From RYN-230 sp963834705 (GTDB lineage: Bacteria > Actinomycetota > Actinomycetes > Streptosporangiales > Streptosporangiaceae), in NCBI GenBank assembly GCA_963834705.1, contig CAWICV010000013.1, forward strand, positions 558,001 through 622,000: DNA of 64,000 bases. The letters are read 5' to 3'. This document shows, piece after piece, positions 1 through 9,093 of this stretch. A program made the translations under genes and the position numbers. The notes below the pieces were generated by a model, which saw only the letters and a list, made by a program, of their open reading frames with translations, was not told the origin of the DNA and ran no database searches. Position 1 is the stretch's first letter. Each line of letters begins with the position of its first letter.

Positions 1-434
1 AGGTGATCGACACCCTCCAGGTACTCCACCACGACGCCGACCTCACGCAGATCGTCGCCCCAGATCTGCTCGACCAGCTCGGCGTCGTGCCGGCCCTCGA
101 CGTAGATCCGGCTGGCCCGGGCCACCCGGGCCCGGCTGGCCGGTGCGGCCACTGACCCGGAACGGCTGCGGGCTGGCGTGGCCGACCGGGCCGGGGCCGG
201 CCTGATCAGCGTGACCGGCTTGCCATCGAGCAGGAACGCAGCCGGCCGCAGCGGGAACACCCGCTGCCGGCCCAACCGGTCTTCCAGCGTGACCGCGTCC
301 TTCTCGCAGGCCACCACCGCGCCGCAGAAACCCTGGCCGCCCGCTTCCTCGACGACCAGCCCACGGGCCGCCTCGACCCGCGGCGGATCAGGATGTTTCC
401 GCCAGTCCGTGGCCAGCACATCTCGCCCGTACAT
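1..434 (-). CDS. DUF3097 family protein, N-terminal part (runs off left edge)
   Basis: The reverse-strand frame opens at ATG 434 (a TAG stop lies 12 bases upstream in frame) and stays open to the window edge, so about 144 N-terminal residues are visible. It begins MYGRDVLATDWRKHP and contains RIYVEGRHDAELVEQIWGDD followed by an acidic VVVEYLEG segment, which match my recollection of the DUF3097 family. The RIYVEGRHDAELVE segment looks Toprim-like (EGxxD), but the biochemical role is not known to me. It is divergent from hrcA, with the CIRCE operator between them; DUF3097 next to hrcA is common in actinobacteria. The C-terminus is missing only because the window ends. Confidence 0.8.
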   Translation of the reverse strand, partial: MYGRDVLATDWRKHPDPPRVEAARGLVVEEAGGQGFCGAVVACEKDAVTLEDRLGRQRVFPLRPAAFLLDGKPVTLIRPAPARSATPARSRSGSVAAPASRARVARASRIYVEGRHDAELVEQIWGDDLREVGVVVEYLEGVDH

Positions 435-536
435 AAGCCCCGGACGCTACCGTACGATCACGCTTTCCCCCGTGAGGCAGGGCTGCCCAGACAAATACTT
501 CATGCTTGTATGTCACGGTACCTGGACCGCCTAAAA

Positions 537-563
537 TTGGCACTCAGGACGGTAGAGTGCCAG
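537..563. promoter_or_regulatory. CIRCE operator for HrcA
   Basis: The inverted repeat TTGGCACTC-N9-GAGTGCCAG matches the CIRCE consensus TTAGCACTC-N9-GAGTGCTAA, with eight of nine arm positions paired. The right arm ends at the Shine-Dalgarno sequence of hrcA (AGGGAGGT, 562-569), so bound HrcA would cover both the initiation region and the ribosome site. A possible -10 box TAAAAT (532-537) abuts the left arm; no convincing -35 box was seen. Autoregulation of hrcA-dnaJ is inferred from family knowledge. Confidence 0.93.
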
Positions 564-574
564 GGAGGTGGGAC

Positions 575-1588
575 ATGCTTGACGACCGTAAGCTCGCGGT
601 GCTCCGCGCGATCGTGGAAGACTTCGTGTCCACCACCGAGCCGGTGGGCTCGAAGTCCCTGGTCAACCGGCATCACCTGGATGTCTCGCCGGCCACCATC
701 CGGAACGACATGGCCGTGCTCGAAGAGCAGGGCTTCATCGTGCAGCCGCACACCAGCGCGGGCCGGATACCCACTGACAAGGGGTACCGGCTGTTCGTGG
801 ACCGGCTGTCCGGGATCAAGCCGCTGTCCTCGGCCGAGCGCCGCGCCATCGAGACGTTCCTGGCTGGCGCGTACGACCTGGATGACGTGGTGATGCGGAC
901 GGTGCGGCTGCTGGCCCAGCTGACCCGCCAGGTCGCGGTGGTGCAGTACCCGTCGCTGACCCGGTCCTCGGTGCGGCACGTGGAACTGGTCCCGCTGACC
1001 GCCAAGCGGCTCATGCTGGTACTGATCACCGACACCGGGCGGGTCGAGCAGCGCATGGTGGAGCTGCCGGACGAGGCCGAAGAGGATTCGGTCATGCAGC
1101 TCCGGGCGGTGCTCAACGCCTGCCTGGACGGTCGCAGGCTGGCCGAGGCGGCATCGGTGATCGCCGACCTGCCCACCCTGGTCGAGGCGGCGGAGCGGCC
1201 CAACGCGGCTGCGGTGTTCTCGGTCATCCTGGAGACTCTGGTCGAGCGGACCGACGAGCGTGTTGTCGTCGGCGGCGCGGCCAACCTGACCGCAACGGAC
1301 TTTTCCAAGGGCCTGCGCGAGGTCCTGGAATCGCTGGAGGAGCAAGTGGTGTTGATGCGGTTGCTGGGCGAGTCCGGCGACCACCCTGCCCTCACCGTCC
1401 GGATCGGCGCGGAGAACCCTGTCGAAGGGCTGCACAGTACCTCGGTGGTGGCGGCGGGGTACGGGACCGGAGACCAGATGCTGGCCAGGCTTGGGGTGCT
1501 CGGCCCGACACGGATGGATTACCCAACGGCGATGGGAGCAGTGCGCGCGGTGGCACGATACGTGGGCCAGATCCTGGCGGGGTCGTAG
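575..1588 (+). CDS. hrcA: Heat-inducible transcription repressor HrcA
   Basis: A 337-residue protein starting MLDDRKLAVLRAIVEDFV at ATG 575, six bases after a strong AGGGAGGT. An upstream in-frame ATG at 506 is rejected because it precedes the CIRCE operator and lacks the conserved N-terminus. The N-terminal winged helix includes VGSKSLVNRHHLDVSPATIRN. The central and C-terminal parts hold the GAF-like HrcA domain, for example VVGGAANL and the terminal AVRAVARYVGQIL. HrcA represses chaperone operons through CIRCE and is tuned by GroEL. The stop overlaps the dnaJ start by one base (TAGTG), so translation is probably coupled. Length is normal for the family. Confidence 0.97.
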   Translation: MLDDRKLAVLRAIVEDFVSTTEPVGSKSLVNRHHLDVSPATIRNDMAVLEEQGFIVQPHTSAGRIPTDKGYRLFVDRLSGIKPLSSAERRAIETFLAGAYDLDDVVMRTVRLLAQLTRQVAVVQYPSLTRSSVRHVELVPLTAKRLMLVLITDTGRVEQRMVELPDEAEEDSVMQLRAVLNACLDGRRLAEAASVIADLPTLVEAAERPNAAAVFSVILETLVERTDERVVVGGAANLTATDFSKGLREVLESLEEQVVLMRLLGESGDHPALTVRIGAENPVEGLHSTSVVAAGYGTGDQMLARLGVLGPTRMDYPTAMGAVRAVARYVGQILAGS

Positions 1589-2733
1589 TGGCTACTGATT
1601 ACTACGCCGCGCTCGGCGTACGGCGGGATGCGCCGCCCGACGAGATCAAGAAGGCCTACCGGCGGCTCGCCCGTGAGCTGCACCCGGACGTCAACCCGGA
1701 CCCGCAGACCCATGAGCGGTTCAACGAGATCACCCGGGCCTACGAGGTGCTCTCCGATCCGGGCAAGCGGCAGATGTACGACCAGGGCGTAGACCCGCTG
1801 GCGCCCAACGGCGGGGGCGGCCCGGGCGCCGGGCCGTTCGGGCCCGCCGGGTTCCCGTTCAGCGACATCATGGACGCGTTCTTCGGGGCCGGGGCGGGCG
1901 GCGGCCGGGGACCGCGCAGCCGGGCCCGCCGCGGCCGGAACGCGACCATCCGGGTCGAGCTCGACCTGGCCGAGTGCGCCTTCGGCACCACCCGGGAGCT
2001 GACCGTGGACACCGCGGTGGTCTGCCCGACCTGTTCCGGTGAGGGCTCCGCGCCGGGCACCCATCCGGAGACCTGTGACGTCTGTGGTGGCCGCGGTGAG
2101 GTCAGCCAGGTCACCCGGTCGTTCCTCGGCCAGGTGATGACGTCGCGCCCGTGCCCGCACTGTGGCGGGTTCGGCACCGTCATCCGGCGGCCGTGCCCGG
2201 AGTGCGACGGGGACGGCCGGGTGCGGACCCGGCGCACGATGAAGGTGCGCATCCCAGCCGGGGTCGAGGACGGCACGCACATCCAGCTGGCCGGCGAGGG
2301 TGAGATCGGCTCCGGCGGCGGCCCACCCGGCGACCTGTTCCTGGAGATCCTGCAGCGTCCGCACCCCATCTTCGAGCGGCAGGGCGATGACCTGCACTGC
2401 ACGGTCACCATCCCGATGGTGGCCGCGGCGCTCGGCGCCAGCCTGTCGGTGGAGACCCTGGATGGGCCGCGGGATCTGGACATCCGGCCTGGCACCCAGT
2501 CCGGGCAGGTCGTCCCGATGTACGCGCTGGGCGTGCAGCACCTGAACGACTCCGGGCGCGGCGACCTGATCATCCACATCGCGGTGGAGACCCCGACCAA
2601 GCTGGACGAGCCGCAGGAGGCGCTGCTCAAGCAGCTCGCCGCGCTGCGTGGCGAGGAGACCCCTCCGGGCCGGTTCGCCCCGGGTCAGCAGGGCTTCTTC
2701 TCCCGGCTGCGGGACGCGTTCAACGGGCGGTAA
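1588..2733 (+). CDS. dnaJ: Chaperone protein DnaJ (DnaJ2 type)
   Basis: A 381-residue Hsp40 co-chaperone that stimulates DnaK ATPase and delivers unfolded clients. The GTG start overlaps the last base of hrcA. The J domain (residues 4-68) carries the HPD signature in ARELHPDVNPD. A Gly/Phe-rich linker follows (about 70-110). Four CxxCxGxG-type zinc repeats (CPTCSGEG, CDVCGGRG, CPHCGGFG, CPECDGDG) lie at about 147-212, then the two client-binding beta domains. Being downstream of hrcA rather than dnaK marks it as the actinobacterial hrcA-dnaJ2 pair, so it should be heat-inducible through CIRCE. Confidence 0.97.
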   Translation: MATDYYAALGVRRDAPPDEIKKAYRRLARELHPDVNPDPQTHERFNEITRAYEVLSDPGKRQMYDQGVDPLAPNGGGGPGAGPFGPAGFPFSDIMDAFFGAGAGGGRGPRSRARRGRNATIRVELDLAECAFGTTRELTVDTAVVCPTCSGEGSAPGTHPETCDVCGGRGEVSQVTRSFLGQVMTSRPCPHCGGFGTVIRRPCPECDGDGRVRTRRTMKVRIPAGVEDGTHIQLAGEGEIGSGGGPPGDLFLEILQRPHPIFERQGDDLHCTVTIPMVAAALGASLSVETLDGPRDLDIRPGTQSGQVVPMYALGVQHLNDSGRGDLIIHIAVETPTKLDEPQEALLKQLAALRGEETPPGRFAPGQQGFFSRLRDAFNGR

Positions 2734-2746
2734 CGCCACCCCCCCT

Positions 2747-3469
2747 ATGTTCCTGGCCGACCCGGCCGAGCTGGCCGGGGACCAGGTGGTGCTGTCCGGG
2801 CCGGAAGGCCGGCACGCGGCCGACGTGCGCAGGCTCACCGCGGGCGAGCGGGTGGACCTGACCGACGGCGCCGGGCAGCTGGCCGAATGCGTGATCACCC
2901 GGGTCCAGCGCGGGACGCTGGAACTGGCCGTACGGGACCGGCGCACGATCCCGCCCGCCGACCCGGCCGTGGCCGTGGCCCAGGCCATTCCCAAGGGGGA
3001 CCGCGGCCCGCTGGCCGTCGAGCTGATGACCGAGGTCGGCGTGGACGTGGTGATCCCCTGGGCCGCCCAGCGCTGTGTGGTGCGCTGGTCGGCGCAGCGC
3101 GGCGACCGGGCGCTGGGCCGGTGGCGGTCCACCGCCCGGGAAGCGGGCAAGCAGGCCCGCCGGGCCCGGTTCCCCGAAGTGACTGGGCCGGCCGGGCTGC
3201 CCGGCCTGACCGCCCGGGTGACCGCCGCGGCCTGCGCGATCGTGCTCGACCCGGCGGCGGAGACCGCGCTCGGCGCGCTACCGCTGCCCAGCACCGGCGA
3301 AATCCTGCTGATCGTCGGGCCGGAGGGCGGCATCGCCGCAGCGGAGATCAGCGCACTGGCCGCGGCCGGCGCCGTCACCGCGCACCTCGGCCCCACCGTG
3401 CTCCGTACCTCGACCGCCGGCCCAGTGGCCGCCGCCGTCCTGCTCACCCGGTCAGGCCGCTGGGCCTGA
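2747..3469 (+). CDS. rsmE: 16S rRNA (uracil-1498-N3)-methyltransferase RsmE
   Basis: A 240-residue SPOUT-family methyltransferase expected to methylate N3 of U1498 in 16S rRNA using S-adenosylmethionine. The start is ATG 2747 (MFLADPAELAG), 13 bases after the dnaJ stop; no clear ribosome-binding site is visible. Family motifs are the PUA-like N-terminus (VVLSGPEGRHAADVRRL), a Lys-rich central strand, GPEGG in LLIVGPEGGIAAAE, and the trefoil-knot segment LGPTVLRTSTAGPVAA. It usually follows dnaJ in actinobacteria. The last 14 bases and the stop codon are the first bases of a 106-bp tandem repeat continuing downstream. Confidence 0.94.
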   Translation: MFLADPAELAGDQVVLSGPEGRHAADVRRLTAGERVDLTDGAGQLAECVITRVQRGTLELAVRDRRTIPPADPAVAVAQAIPKGDRGPLAVELMTEVGVDVVIPWAAQRCVVRWSAQRGDRALGRWRSTAREAGKQARRARFPEVTGPAGLPGLTARVTAAACAIVLDPAAETALGALPLPSTGEILLIVGPEGGIAAAEISALAAAGAVTAHLGPTVLRTSTAGPVAAAVLLTRSGRWA

Positions 3470-3669
3470 CCATTGGCGGGCGAGACGGGCCGCGCCGGAG
3501 GCGTGTTCCCGCCGAGCCAGCGATCCCGGGGGGTCCGGGGGTCGTCCCCCGGGTCAACACAGCCGCTGGGCCTGGCCATTGGCGGGCGAGACGGGCCGCG
3601 CCGGAGGCGTGTTCCCGCCGAGCCAGCGACCCCGGGGGGGTCCGGGGGTCGTCCCCCGGATCAACACAG
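3456..3669. repeat. Tandem duplication (106 + 107 bp) carrying two copies of a dispersed GC-rich core
   Basis: Two almost identical units run 3456-3561 and 3562-3668, and a third starts and breaks off. Unit one begins inside the rsmE coding end (GCCGCTGGGCCTGA). Each unit has a 43-44 bp core (3520-3562 and 3626-3669) shaped GCGAYC..., then CCGGGGG-TCGT-CCCCCGG, then GGRTCAACACAG. The same core occurs inside recO, inside dnaG and, degraded, near 31.9 kb. The perfect 7-bp stem with a 4-base loop (3535-3552, 3642-3659) would be a strong hairpin in either transcript and lies between the convergent rsmE and membrane-protein genes, so it may also act as a bidirectional terminator (inference). Confidence 0.9.
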
Positions 3670-3687
3670 CCGCTGGACCTGAGCCGC

Positions 3688-4536
3688 CTACGACGAGGCG
3701 TGCGTCTTTGCGGTGGCCTTCTTGGCCGCGCTGCCGCAGCCGACGCCGGTGTCCGGGGCGAACATGACGTCGTTCGTGGCCTTCGTGACGTTGGCCGAGG
3801 CGCTGGCCGTGCCGCCACCGGTACCGCTGGTCGGGGTGTTCGTGGGACTGCCGCTCCCGCTCGGCGTCGGCGACGGGCTGGTCGTCGTGGTGTCGCTCGG
3901 CGTGGGTGTCGGGCTGGCCGGGGCGCTGGCTGTCGGGTCCGGCGTCGCGCTGGGCGTGGGCGTCGGGGTGCAGGCCACCGCGGGCGTCGCAAGTGTGGCC
4001 TTCTTCTTGGACAAGCTGGGCGGCTGGCTCGTGCTCACGCCGATCGGCACCGTCCATGGACCCGGGGTGGCCAGGCCGGTCGCGGCAGCCGGCGCGTGCT
4101 GGTGGCCTGGTGAGGTGACCGCGTTGGTCGGCGTGATCACCGCCGCCTGCATCCGGTTCAGCGTGAGGACGCCGATCACCACGATCGCGACCACGGCCGC
4201 CACCGCGGATGCGGGCTTGAGCCAGGCAGCGGCCGGGCCGAGCCGGGCGGCCGTCTTACCAGCTGGCGTTCGGCCATCATGGTCTGGGCCGGTGGGCGGC
4301 TGGCCGATGCCGCGCTGGCTCAGCTCCCAGCGAAGGGATTCGAGCCGGACAGACAGCCGGATCCGGTACAGCCTGAGCCAGTCCGCGGCTCTGGCCAGCA
4401 TGGTGCGGGCAGACCGTCGCGAATGCGACCGGCGACGGATCCGCTCTAGTCCGTTACCGGCAGGCTCGATGGACTCCGCCGCCGCGCGCAGCGCGCCGCG
4501 GAGGATGTCCTCGAAGTCCCGATCCTGTGAAATCAT
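3688..4536 (-). CDS. Single-pass membrane protein, putative partner of the adjacent ECF sigma factor
   Basis: A 282-residue protein starting MISQDRDFEDILRGAL. It has a basic cytoplasmic region (residues 1-105, with RRRSHSRRSAR), one membrane segment near 109-127 (SAVAAVVAIVVIGVLTL), and an outer Ser/Thr/Pro-rich tail with runs such as TPTPSATPDPTASAP. It starts 37 bases after the end of the ECF sigma gene on the same strand. That order and topology are what anti-sigma partners of SigE-like ECF factors show, but there is no zinc-binding HxxxCxxC motif, so the assignment rests on context. The stop lies 19 bases from the repeat array at the rsmE end. Confidence 0.65.
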   Translation of the reverse strand: MISQDRDFEDILRGALRAAAESIEPAGNGLERIRRRSHSRRSARTMLARAADWLRLYRIRLSVRLESLRWELSQRGIGQPPTGPDHDGRTPAGKTAARLGPAAAWLKPASAVAAVVAIVVIGVLTLNRMQAAVITPTNAVTSPGHQHAPAAATGLATPGPWTVPIGVSTSQPPSLSKKKATLATPAVACTPTPTPSATPDPTASAPASPTPTPSDTTTTSPSPTPSGSGSPTNTPTSGTGGGTASASANVTKATNDVMFAPDTGVGCGSAAKKATAKTHASS

Positions 4537-4573
4537 GCGTGCCGCCGGAGGCTCTCGCCCCTGCTGGCCCTCC

Positions 4574-5170
4574 CTACGTGTCCCGCTCGAGCACGGTCCG
4601 CAGGGCCGACATGGCCCGGGCCGTGTGACTCTTGACTGCTCCCCTGCTGATACCCATCATCGAGGCGATCTGGGCTTCTGACATATCGCCGTAGTAACGC
4701 AGTACCAGGGCCTCCCGCTGCCGCTCCGGGAGCGCCCGCAGGGCGGTGACCACCGCGGAGCGCTCCAGCTGGATGATCGCGCCGTGCTCGGCGCTCGGCA
4801 TGTCCGGAGGTGGCTTAGGGGTGTTCTTATCCACCACGATCCGGTGCCGGAGAACTGAACGTGACCGGTTGACTACGGATTGCCGGAGATAGGACAGTGC
4901 CTTGTCTGTATCGCGTAGCCGCCGCCAGGCCCCGTGCATGGCGACAAAGGAGTCCTGGACCACTTCCTCGGCCGTCGCGTTGTCGCGGACGAGGAAGGCG
5001 GCCAGGCGCACCAGCGAGCGGTAGTGCTCGCTGTAGATGGCCGTGACAGCCCGGTCTGCATCCCACTCGAGTGGTGCTGCAGTGAGCCCATTGGCCACCA
5101 ACGTCTCGGTCACATCAATGGGACGCGTTACCACGCCGTCAGGTTCACCTGGCATGTCGAGTGCGTGCAC
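4574..5170 (-). CDS. ECF RNA polymerase sigma factor (SigE-like subfamily)
   Basis: A 198-residue group 4 sigma factor. Region 2 lies at about 43-105 (YSEHYRSLVRLAAFLVRDNATAEEVVQDSF) and region 4 at about 140-192 (LPERQREALVLRYYGDMSEAQIASMMGIS, then GAVKSHTARAM). The GTG start at 5170 is preferred because GGGGGCGGG precedes it; ATG 5155 lacks a ribosome site. The downstream gene encodes a likely membrane partner, so activity is probably controlled by sequestration (inference). It is divergent from the HIT-family gene; the 211-bp gap between them shows no operator I could identify beyond two GTGCAC hexamers near 5280-5300. Confidence 0.92.
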   Translation of the reverse strand: MHALDMPGEPDGVVTRPIDVTETLVANGLTAAPLEWDADRAVTAIYSEHYRSLVRLAAFLVRDNATAEEVVQDSFVAMHGAWRRLRDTDKALSYLRQSVVNRSRSVLRHRIVVDKNTPKPPPDMPSAEHGAIIQLERSAVVTALRALPERQREALVLRYYGDMSEAQIASMMGISRGAVKSHTARAMSALRTVLERDT

Positions 5171-5381
5171 GCGACCCGCCCCCGCCGCTTGCCTTCACGA
5201 ATCATTCCCCCCCAAGGGTCTGAGTCCGTGTGCTCACCCCAGTGCGCCCGGCTGGGCCGGGTAGGCGCAATTGCGTCGCTGTGCACGCTAGGTTGTGCAC
5301 GAGGCGGCGCCGCGGGGGAAGCACCATCGCAACCATATATGTCATGACTGTTACCGGAGGGAGACAAGCTAAGATCCCTCT

Positions 5382-5723
5382 GTGCCGGAGTGTCTATTCT
5401 GCAGGATCGTGTCGGGCGGTGTCCCGGCATCGCGGGTGCTCGAGTCGCCGCGGACCGTTTCTTTTCGCGACATCAACCCGCAGGCGCCCACCCACGTGCT
5501 GGTGGTCCCGAAGGAGCACTACCCGGACCTGGCCGCGCTGTCCGCGGACGGCGGCCTGCTGGCCGAACTGACCGGGCAGGCGGCCAAGGTGGCCGAGGCG
5601 GAGGGAATCGCCGGCCGAGGGTACCGGGTTGTCTTCAACACAGGGGTGGACGCTGGTCAGACGGTGCCGCACGTGCACGCGCATGTCCTGGGCGGACGAG
5701 CGCTCAGTTGGCCCCCGGGCTGA
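5382..5723 (+). CDS. HIT family (HINT-like) nucleotide-binding protein
   Basis: A 113-residue histidine-triad protein beginning MPECLFCRIVSG at GTG 5382. The catalytic triad is visible in TVPHVHAHVLGG (H-x-H-x-H), and the N-terminal CLFC pair resembles the metal site of HINT-type members. HINT proteins hydrolyse nucleoside phosphoramidates and adenylylated intermediates in the cytoplasm. It sits just upstream of phoH, a frequent actinobacterial arrangement. GGAGGGAG lies about 18 bases upstream of the start, longer than ideal, so a leaderless or weakly initiated message is possible. Confidence 0.92.
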   Translation: MPECLFCRIVSGGVPASRVLESPRTVSFRDINPQAPTHVLVVPKEHYPDLAALSADGGLLAELTGQAAKVAEAEGIAGRGYRVVFNTGVDAGQTVPHVHAHVLGGRALSWPPG

Positions 5724-5790
5724 CGTCGGGTGGATAGCATGACGGGGTACGGGCGCGGCCAGGCGCCTGCGCCCAGGCGGAGAGTAGGAA

Positions 5791-6833
<1,043 letters not shown>

Positions 6834-6837
<4 letters not shown>

Positions 6838-7364
6838 GTATCGAGATCGCCAACGAGTCCGGGGTCGAGGTGGACGAGGCCGACCTCGCCGCGCTGGCCC
6901 GGCACGTGCTCGATGACCTCCGGATGCATCCGCTGGCCGAGCTGTCCGTGCTGCTGGTGGACCGGGCCACCATGTCCGACCTGCACGAGCGCTGGATGGG
7001 TGAGCCGGGCCCGACTGACGTGCTGGCCTTCCCGATGGACGAGCTCCGCCCGCCGCCGCCCGGCAGCGGCCACGCCGACCAGGGCGGCAGCGCCGATCCC
7101 GAGGAGGAACCGGGGCTGCTCGGCGACGTGGTGCTCTGCCCGGAGGTGGCCGCCGGCCAGGCCGCCCAGGCCCGGCACGAGCTGCGCGACGAACTCGAGC
7201 TGCTGTGCACGCACGGCATCCTGCACCTGCTGGGCTACGACCACGCCGAGGCGGCCGAGAAGGCCACCATGTTCGGCTTGCAGGACGAGCTGATCCGGTC
7301 CTGGCGCGCGGCCCGTGACCAGGAGCCTGGGCCGGCCGTAAAACGTCAGGACGAGCGGGGATGA
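6834..7364 (+). CDS. ybeY: Endoribonuclease YbeY (16S rRNA maturation factor)
   Basis: A 176-residue metallo-endoribonuclease for 16S rRNA 3'-end processing and 70S quality control. The GTG start at 6834 overlaps the phoH stop by four bases. The zinc-binding signature HGILHLLGYDH at about residues 127-137 matches H-G-x-L-H-L-x-G-Y-D-H. Upstream, PTDVLAFPMDE is the usual substrate-groove motif. Between them is a Pro/Gly-rich acidic insert (about 72-95) that is longer than in enterobacterial YbeY and looks like an actinobacterial variation. The HlyC/CorC-like gene follows after seven bases. Confidence 0.95.
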
Positions 7365-7371
7365 GTCCGGT

Positions 7372-8682
7372 ATGGCCTGGCTGATCGTCGCGGCCGTCGC
7401 GCTCGCGGGGCTGGCCGGGCTGTGCGTCACCGGCGAGGTCGCGCTCACCCGGATGTCCGGGTCCGGGGCCGGGGACCTGGCCCGCGGCCGGAAGGGCAGC
7501 CGCGGCCGGGCAGTCACCCGGCTGCGGGCCGTGCTGGCCGAGCCGGGGCGCTACCTGGCCGTGCTGCTGCTGATCCGGATGGCCTGCGAGACCGGGGCCA
7601 TCGTGCTGGTCGCCGCGGCCCTGGAGTACTACCTGGGCCACGGCTGGCGCACCTTGCTGCTGGTCCTGGTCATCATGATCGCCGTGCTGTACCTGCTGGC
7701 CGGGATCGGGCCGCGGATCCTCGGCCGCCAGTACGAGCGGGGCGCCGCGCTGGCCGTGGCCGACGTGCTGTATCCGGTGGTCCGGCTGCTCGGCCCGATC
7801 CCGCGGCTGCTGCTGGCGCTGGGCAACCTGCTCACCCCGGGCCGGTCCGCCCGGGACGCGGCTGGCTCGGAGGAGGAACTGCGCGGCCTGGTCGACCTGC
7901 TGGAGCAGCGCCAGGTGATCGAGCCCGGCGCCCGGGCCATGATCCACTCGGTGTTCGAGCTGGGCGACACGATCGTCCGCGAGGTCATGGTGCCGCGTAC
8001 CGAGATGGTGTTCGTCGAGCGGCACAAGACCCTTCGCCAGGCGCTGTCCCTGGCGCTGCGCAGCGGCTTTTCCCGGATCCCGGTGGTCGGCGAGAACGAG
8101 GACGACATCATCGGCATCGCTTACCTGAAGGACCTGGTGACGATCAGCCAGGAACACCCGGAGCGGGAGTTGGTCGAGCCGGTCACTACGGTGATGCGGC
8201 CCGCCACGTTCGTGCCGGAGAGCAAGCCGGTGGACGAACTGCTCAAGGAGATGCAGCAGCGCCGGACCCACGTGGCCATCGTCATCGACGAGTACGGCGG
8301 CACCGCGGGCCTGGTCACCATCGAGGACATCCTGGAGGAGATCGTCGGCGAGATCACCGACGAGTACGACCAGGAACAGCCGGCGGTGGAATGGCTGTCC
8401 CCGGACCGGGCCCGGGTCACCGCCCGGCTGCCGGTCACCGACCTGGAGGAGCTGTTCAGCACCACGATCGAGGCCGAGGACGTGGAAACCGTCGGCGGCC
8501 TGCTGGCCCATGCCATCGGCCGGGTGCCGATCGCCGGCTCGGTGGCCACCGTGGCCGGGCTGCGGCTGACCGCGGAGAGCCTGGCCGGGCGGCGGAACCG
8601 GATCGGCACGGTCACCGTCGAGCGGGATGGGGCGCCGGCGCCTGCAGGTGAGCCTGCGACAAAAGAGGCAGCCGGGGACTGA
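7372..8682 (+). CDS. Hemolysin C / CorC family membrane protein (CNNM/CBS type)
   Basis: A 436-residue protein. The N-terminal DUF21 region has three to four hydrophobic segments (about 1-25, 60-85, 90-112, 125-145). Two CBS domains follow (about 205-320, with EVMVPRTEMVFVE and EYGGTAGLVTIEDILEEIVGEI), then a C-terminal CorC_HlyC domain. Relatives transport or sense Mg2+ or Co2+; the hemolysin label is historical. The start is ATG 7372, close behind ybeY. CBS domains in this family bind adenine nucleotides, so nucleotide control is plausible, though not shown here. Conserved placement between ybeY and era supports the call. Confidence 0.93.
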   Translation: MAWLIVAAVALAGLAGLCVTGEVALTRMSGSGAGDLARGRKGSRGRAVTRLRAVLAEPGRYLAVLLLIRMACETGAIVLVAAALEYYLGHGWRTLLLVLVIMIAVLYLLAGIGPRILGRQYERGAALAVADVLYPVVRLLGPIPRLLLALGNLLTPGRSARDAAGSEEELRGLVDLLEQRQVIEPGARAMIHSVFELGDTIVREVMVPRTEMVFVERHKTLRQALSLALRSGFSRIPVVGENEDDIIGIAYLKDLVTISQEHPERELVEPVTTVMRPATFVPESKPVDELLKEMQQRRTHVAIVIDEYGGTAGLVTIEDILEEIVGEITDEYDQEQPAVEWLSPDRARVTARLPVTDLEELFSTTIEAEDVETVGGLLAHAIGRVPIAGSVATVAGLRLTAESLAGRRNRIGTVTVERDGAPAPAGEPATKEAAGD

Positions 8683-8718
8683 TGTGATGGTGCGCCGCGC
8701 ACCACTACACTCGGCCAG

Positions 8719-9063
8719 GTGAGCGCGGTGGAGCCAGGCCCGGAAGACCTGAAAATCATCACCCTTGCCCGGTCGGCGCGGGCCCGGGTGGCCGCGGCCG
8801 AGGGTGCGGCCGTCCGGGACGAGACCGGCCGGACGTACGCGGCCGCGGCGGTGGCTCTGCCCTCGCTCAAACTGTCCGCGCTCCGCCTCGCCGTGGCCAT
8901 GGCGGTGTCCAGCGGCGCGTCCAGCCTGGAAGCCGCCGCGCTGGTCAGCGACGCCGACGCGGCCGATCCGGCCGACCTGGCCGTGGTCCGCGAGGTCGGC
9001 CCTAGCGCCGTCGTGTTCCACGCCGGCGGCAACGGAGTATTGCGCGAAACGCTGCTTCCCTGA
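8719..9063 (+). CDS. Cytidine-deaminase-like protein lacking catalytic motifs
   Basis: A 114-residue protein from GTG 8719, starting MSAVEPGPEDLKIITLARSAR. Short proteins at this position between corC-like and era are often annotated as cytidine deaminases in actinobacteria, and the pattern R-x-G-AAVRDETGRTY-AAAAV resembles the first half of that fold. The zinc and proton-shuttle motifs H/C-A-E and P-C-x-x-C are absent, and the only late His (VVFHAGGNGVL) is not in a Cys cluster. A deaminase reaction is therefore unlikely; a structural or ligand-binding role is possible. Length is slightly under the enzyme's usual 125-135. Confidence 0.7.
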   Translation: MSAVEPGPEDLKIITLARSARARVAAAEGAAVRDETGRTYAAAAVALPSLKLSALRLAVAMAVSSGASSLEAAALVSDADAADPADLAVVREVGPSAVVFHAGGNGVLRETLLP

Positions 9064-9093
9064 CCAGGGCGGCCACCCAACTACAATCACGGG

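Noticed and set aside
1519..3579. Reverse-strand open frame across dnaJ and rsmE
   Set aside because: Both forward genes have complete motif sets; the reverse translation is low-complexity.
3688..4536. Zinc-containing anti-sigma (ZAS) domain in the sigma partner
   Set aside because: No HxxxCxxC motif; only topology and gene order support a regulatory role.
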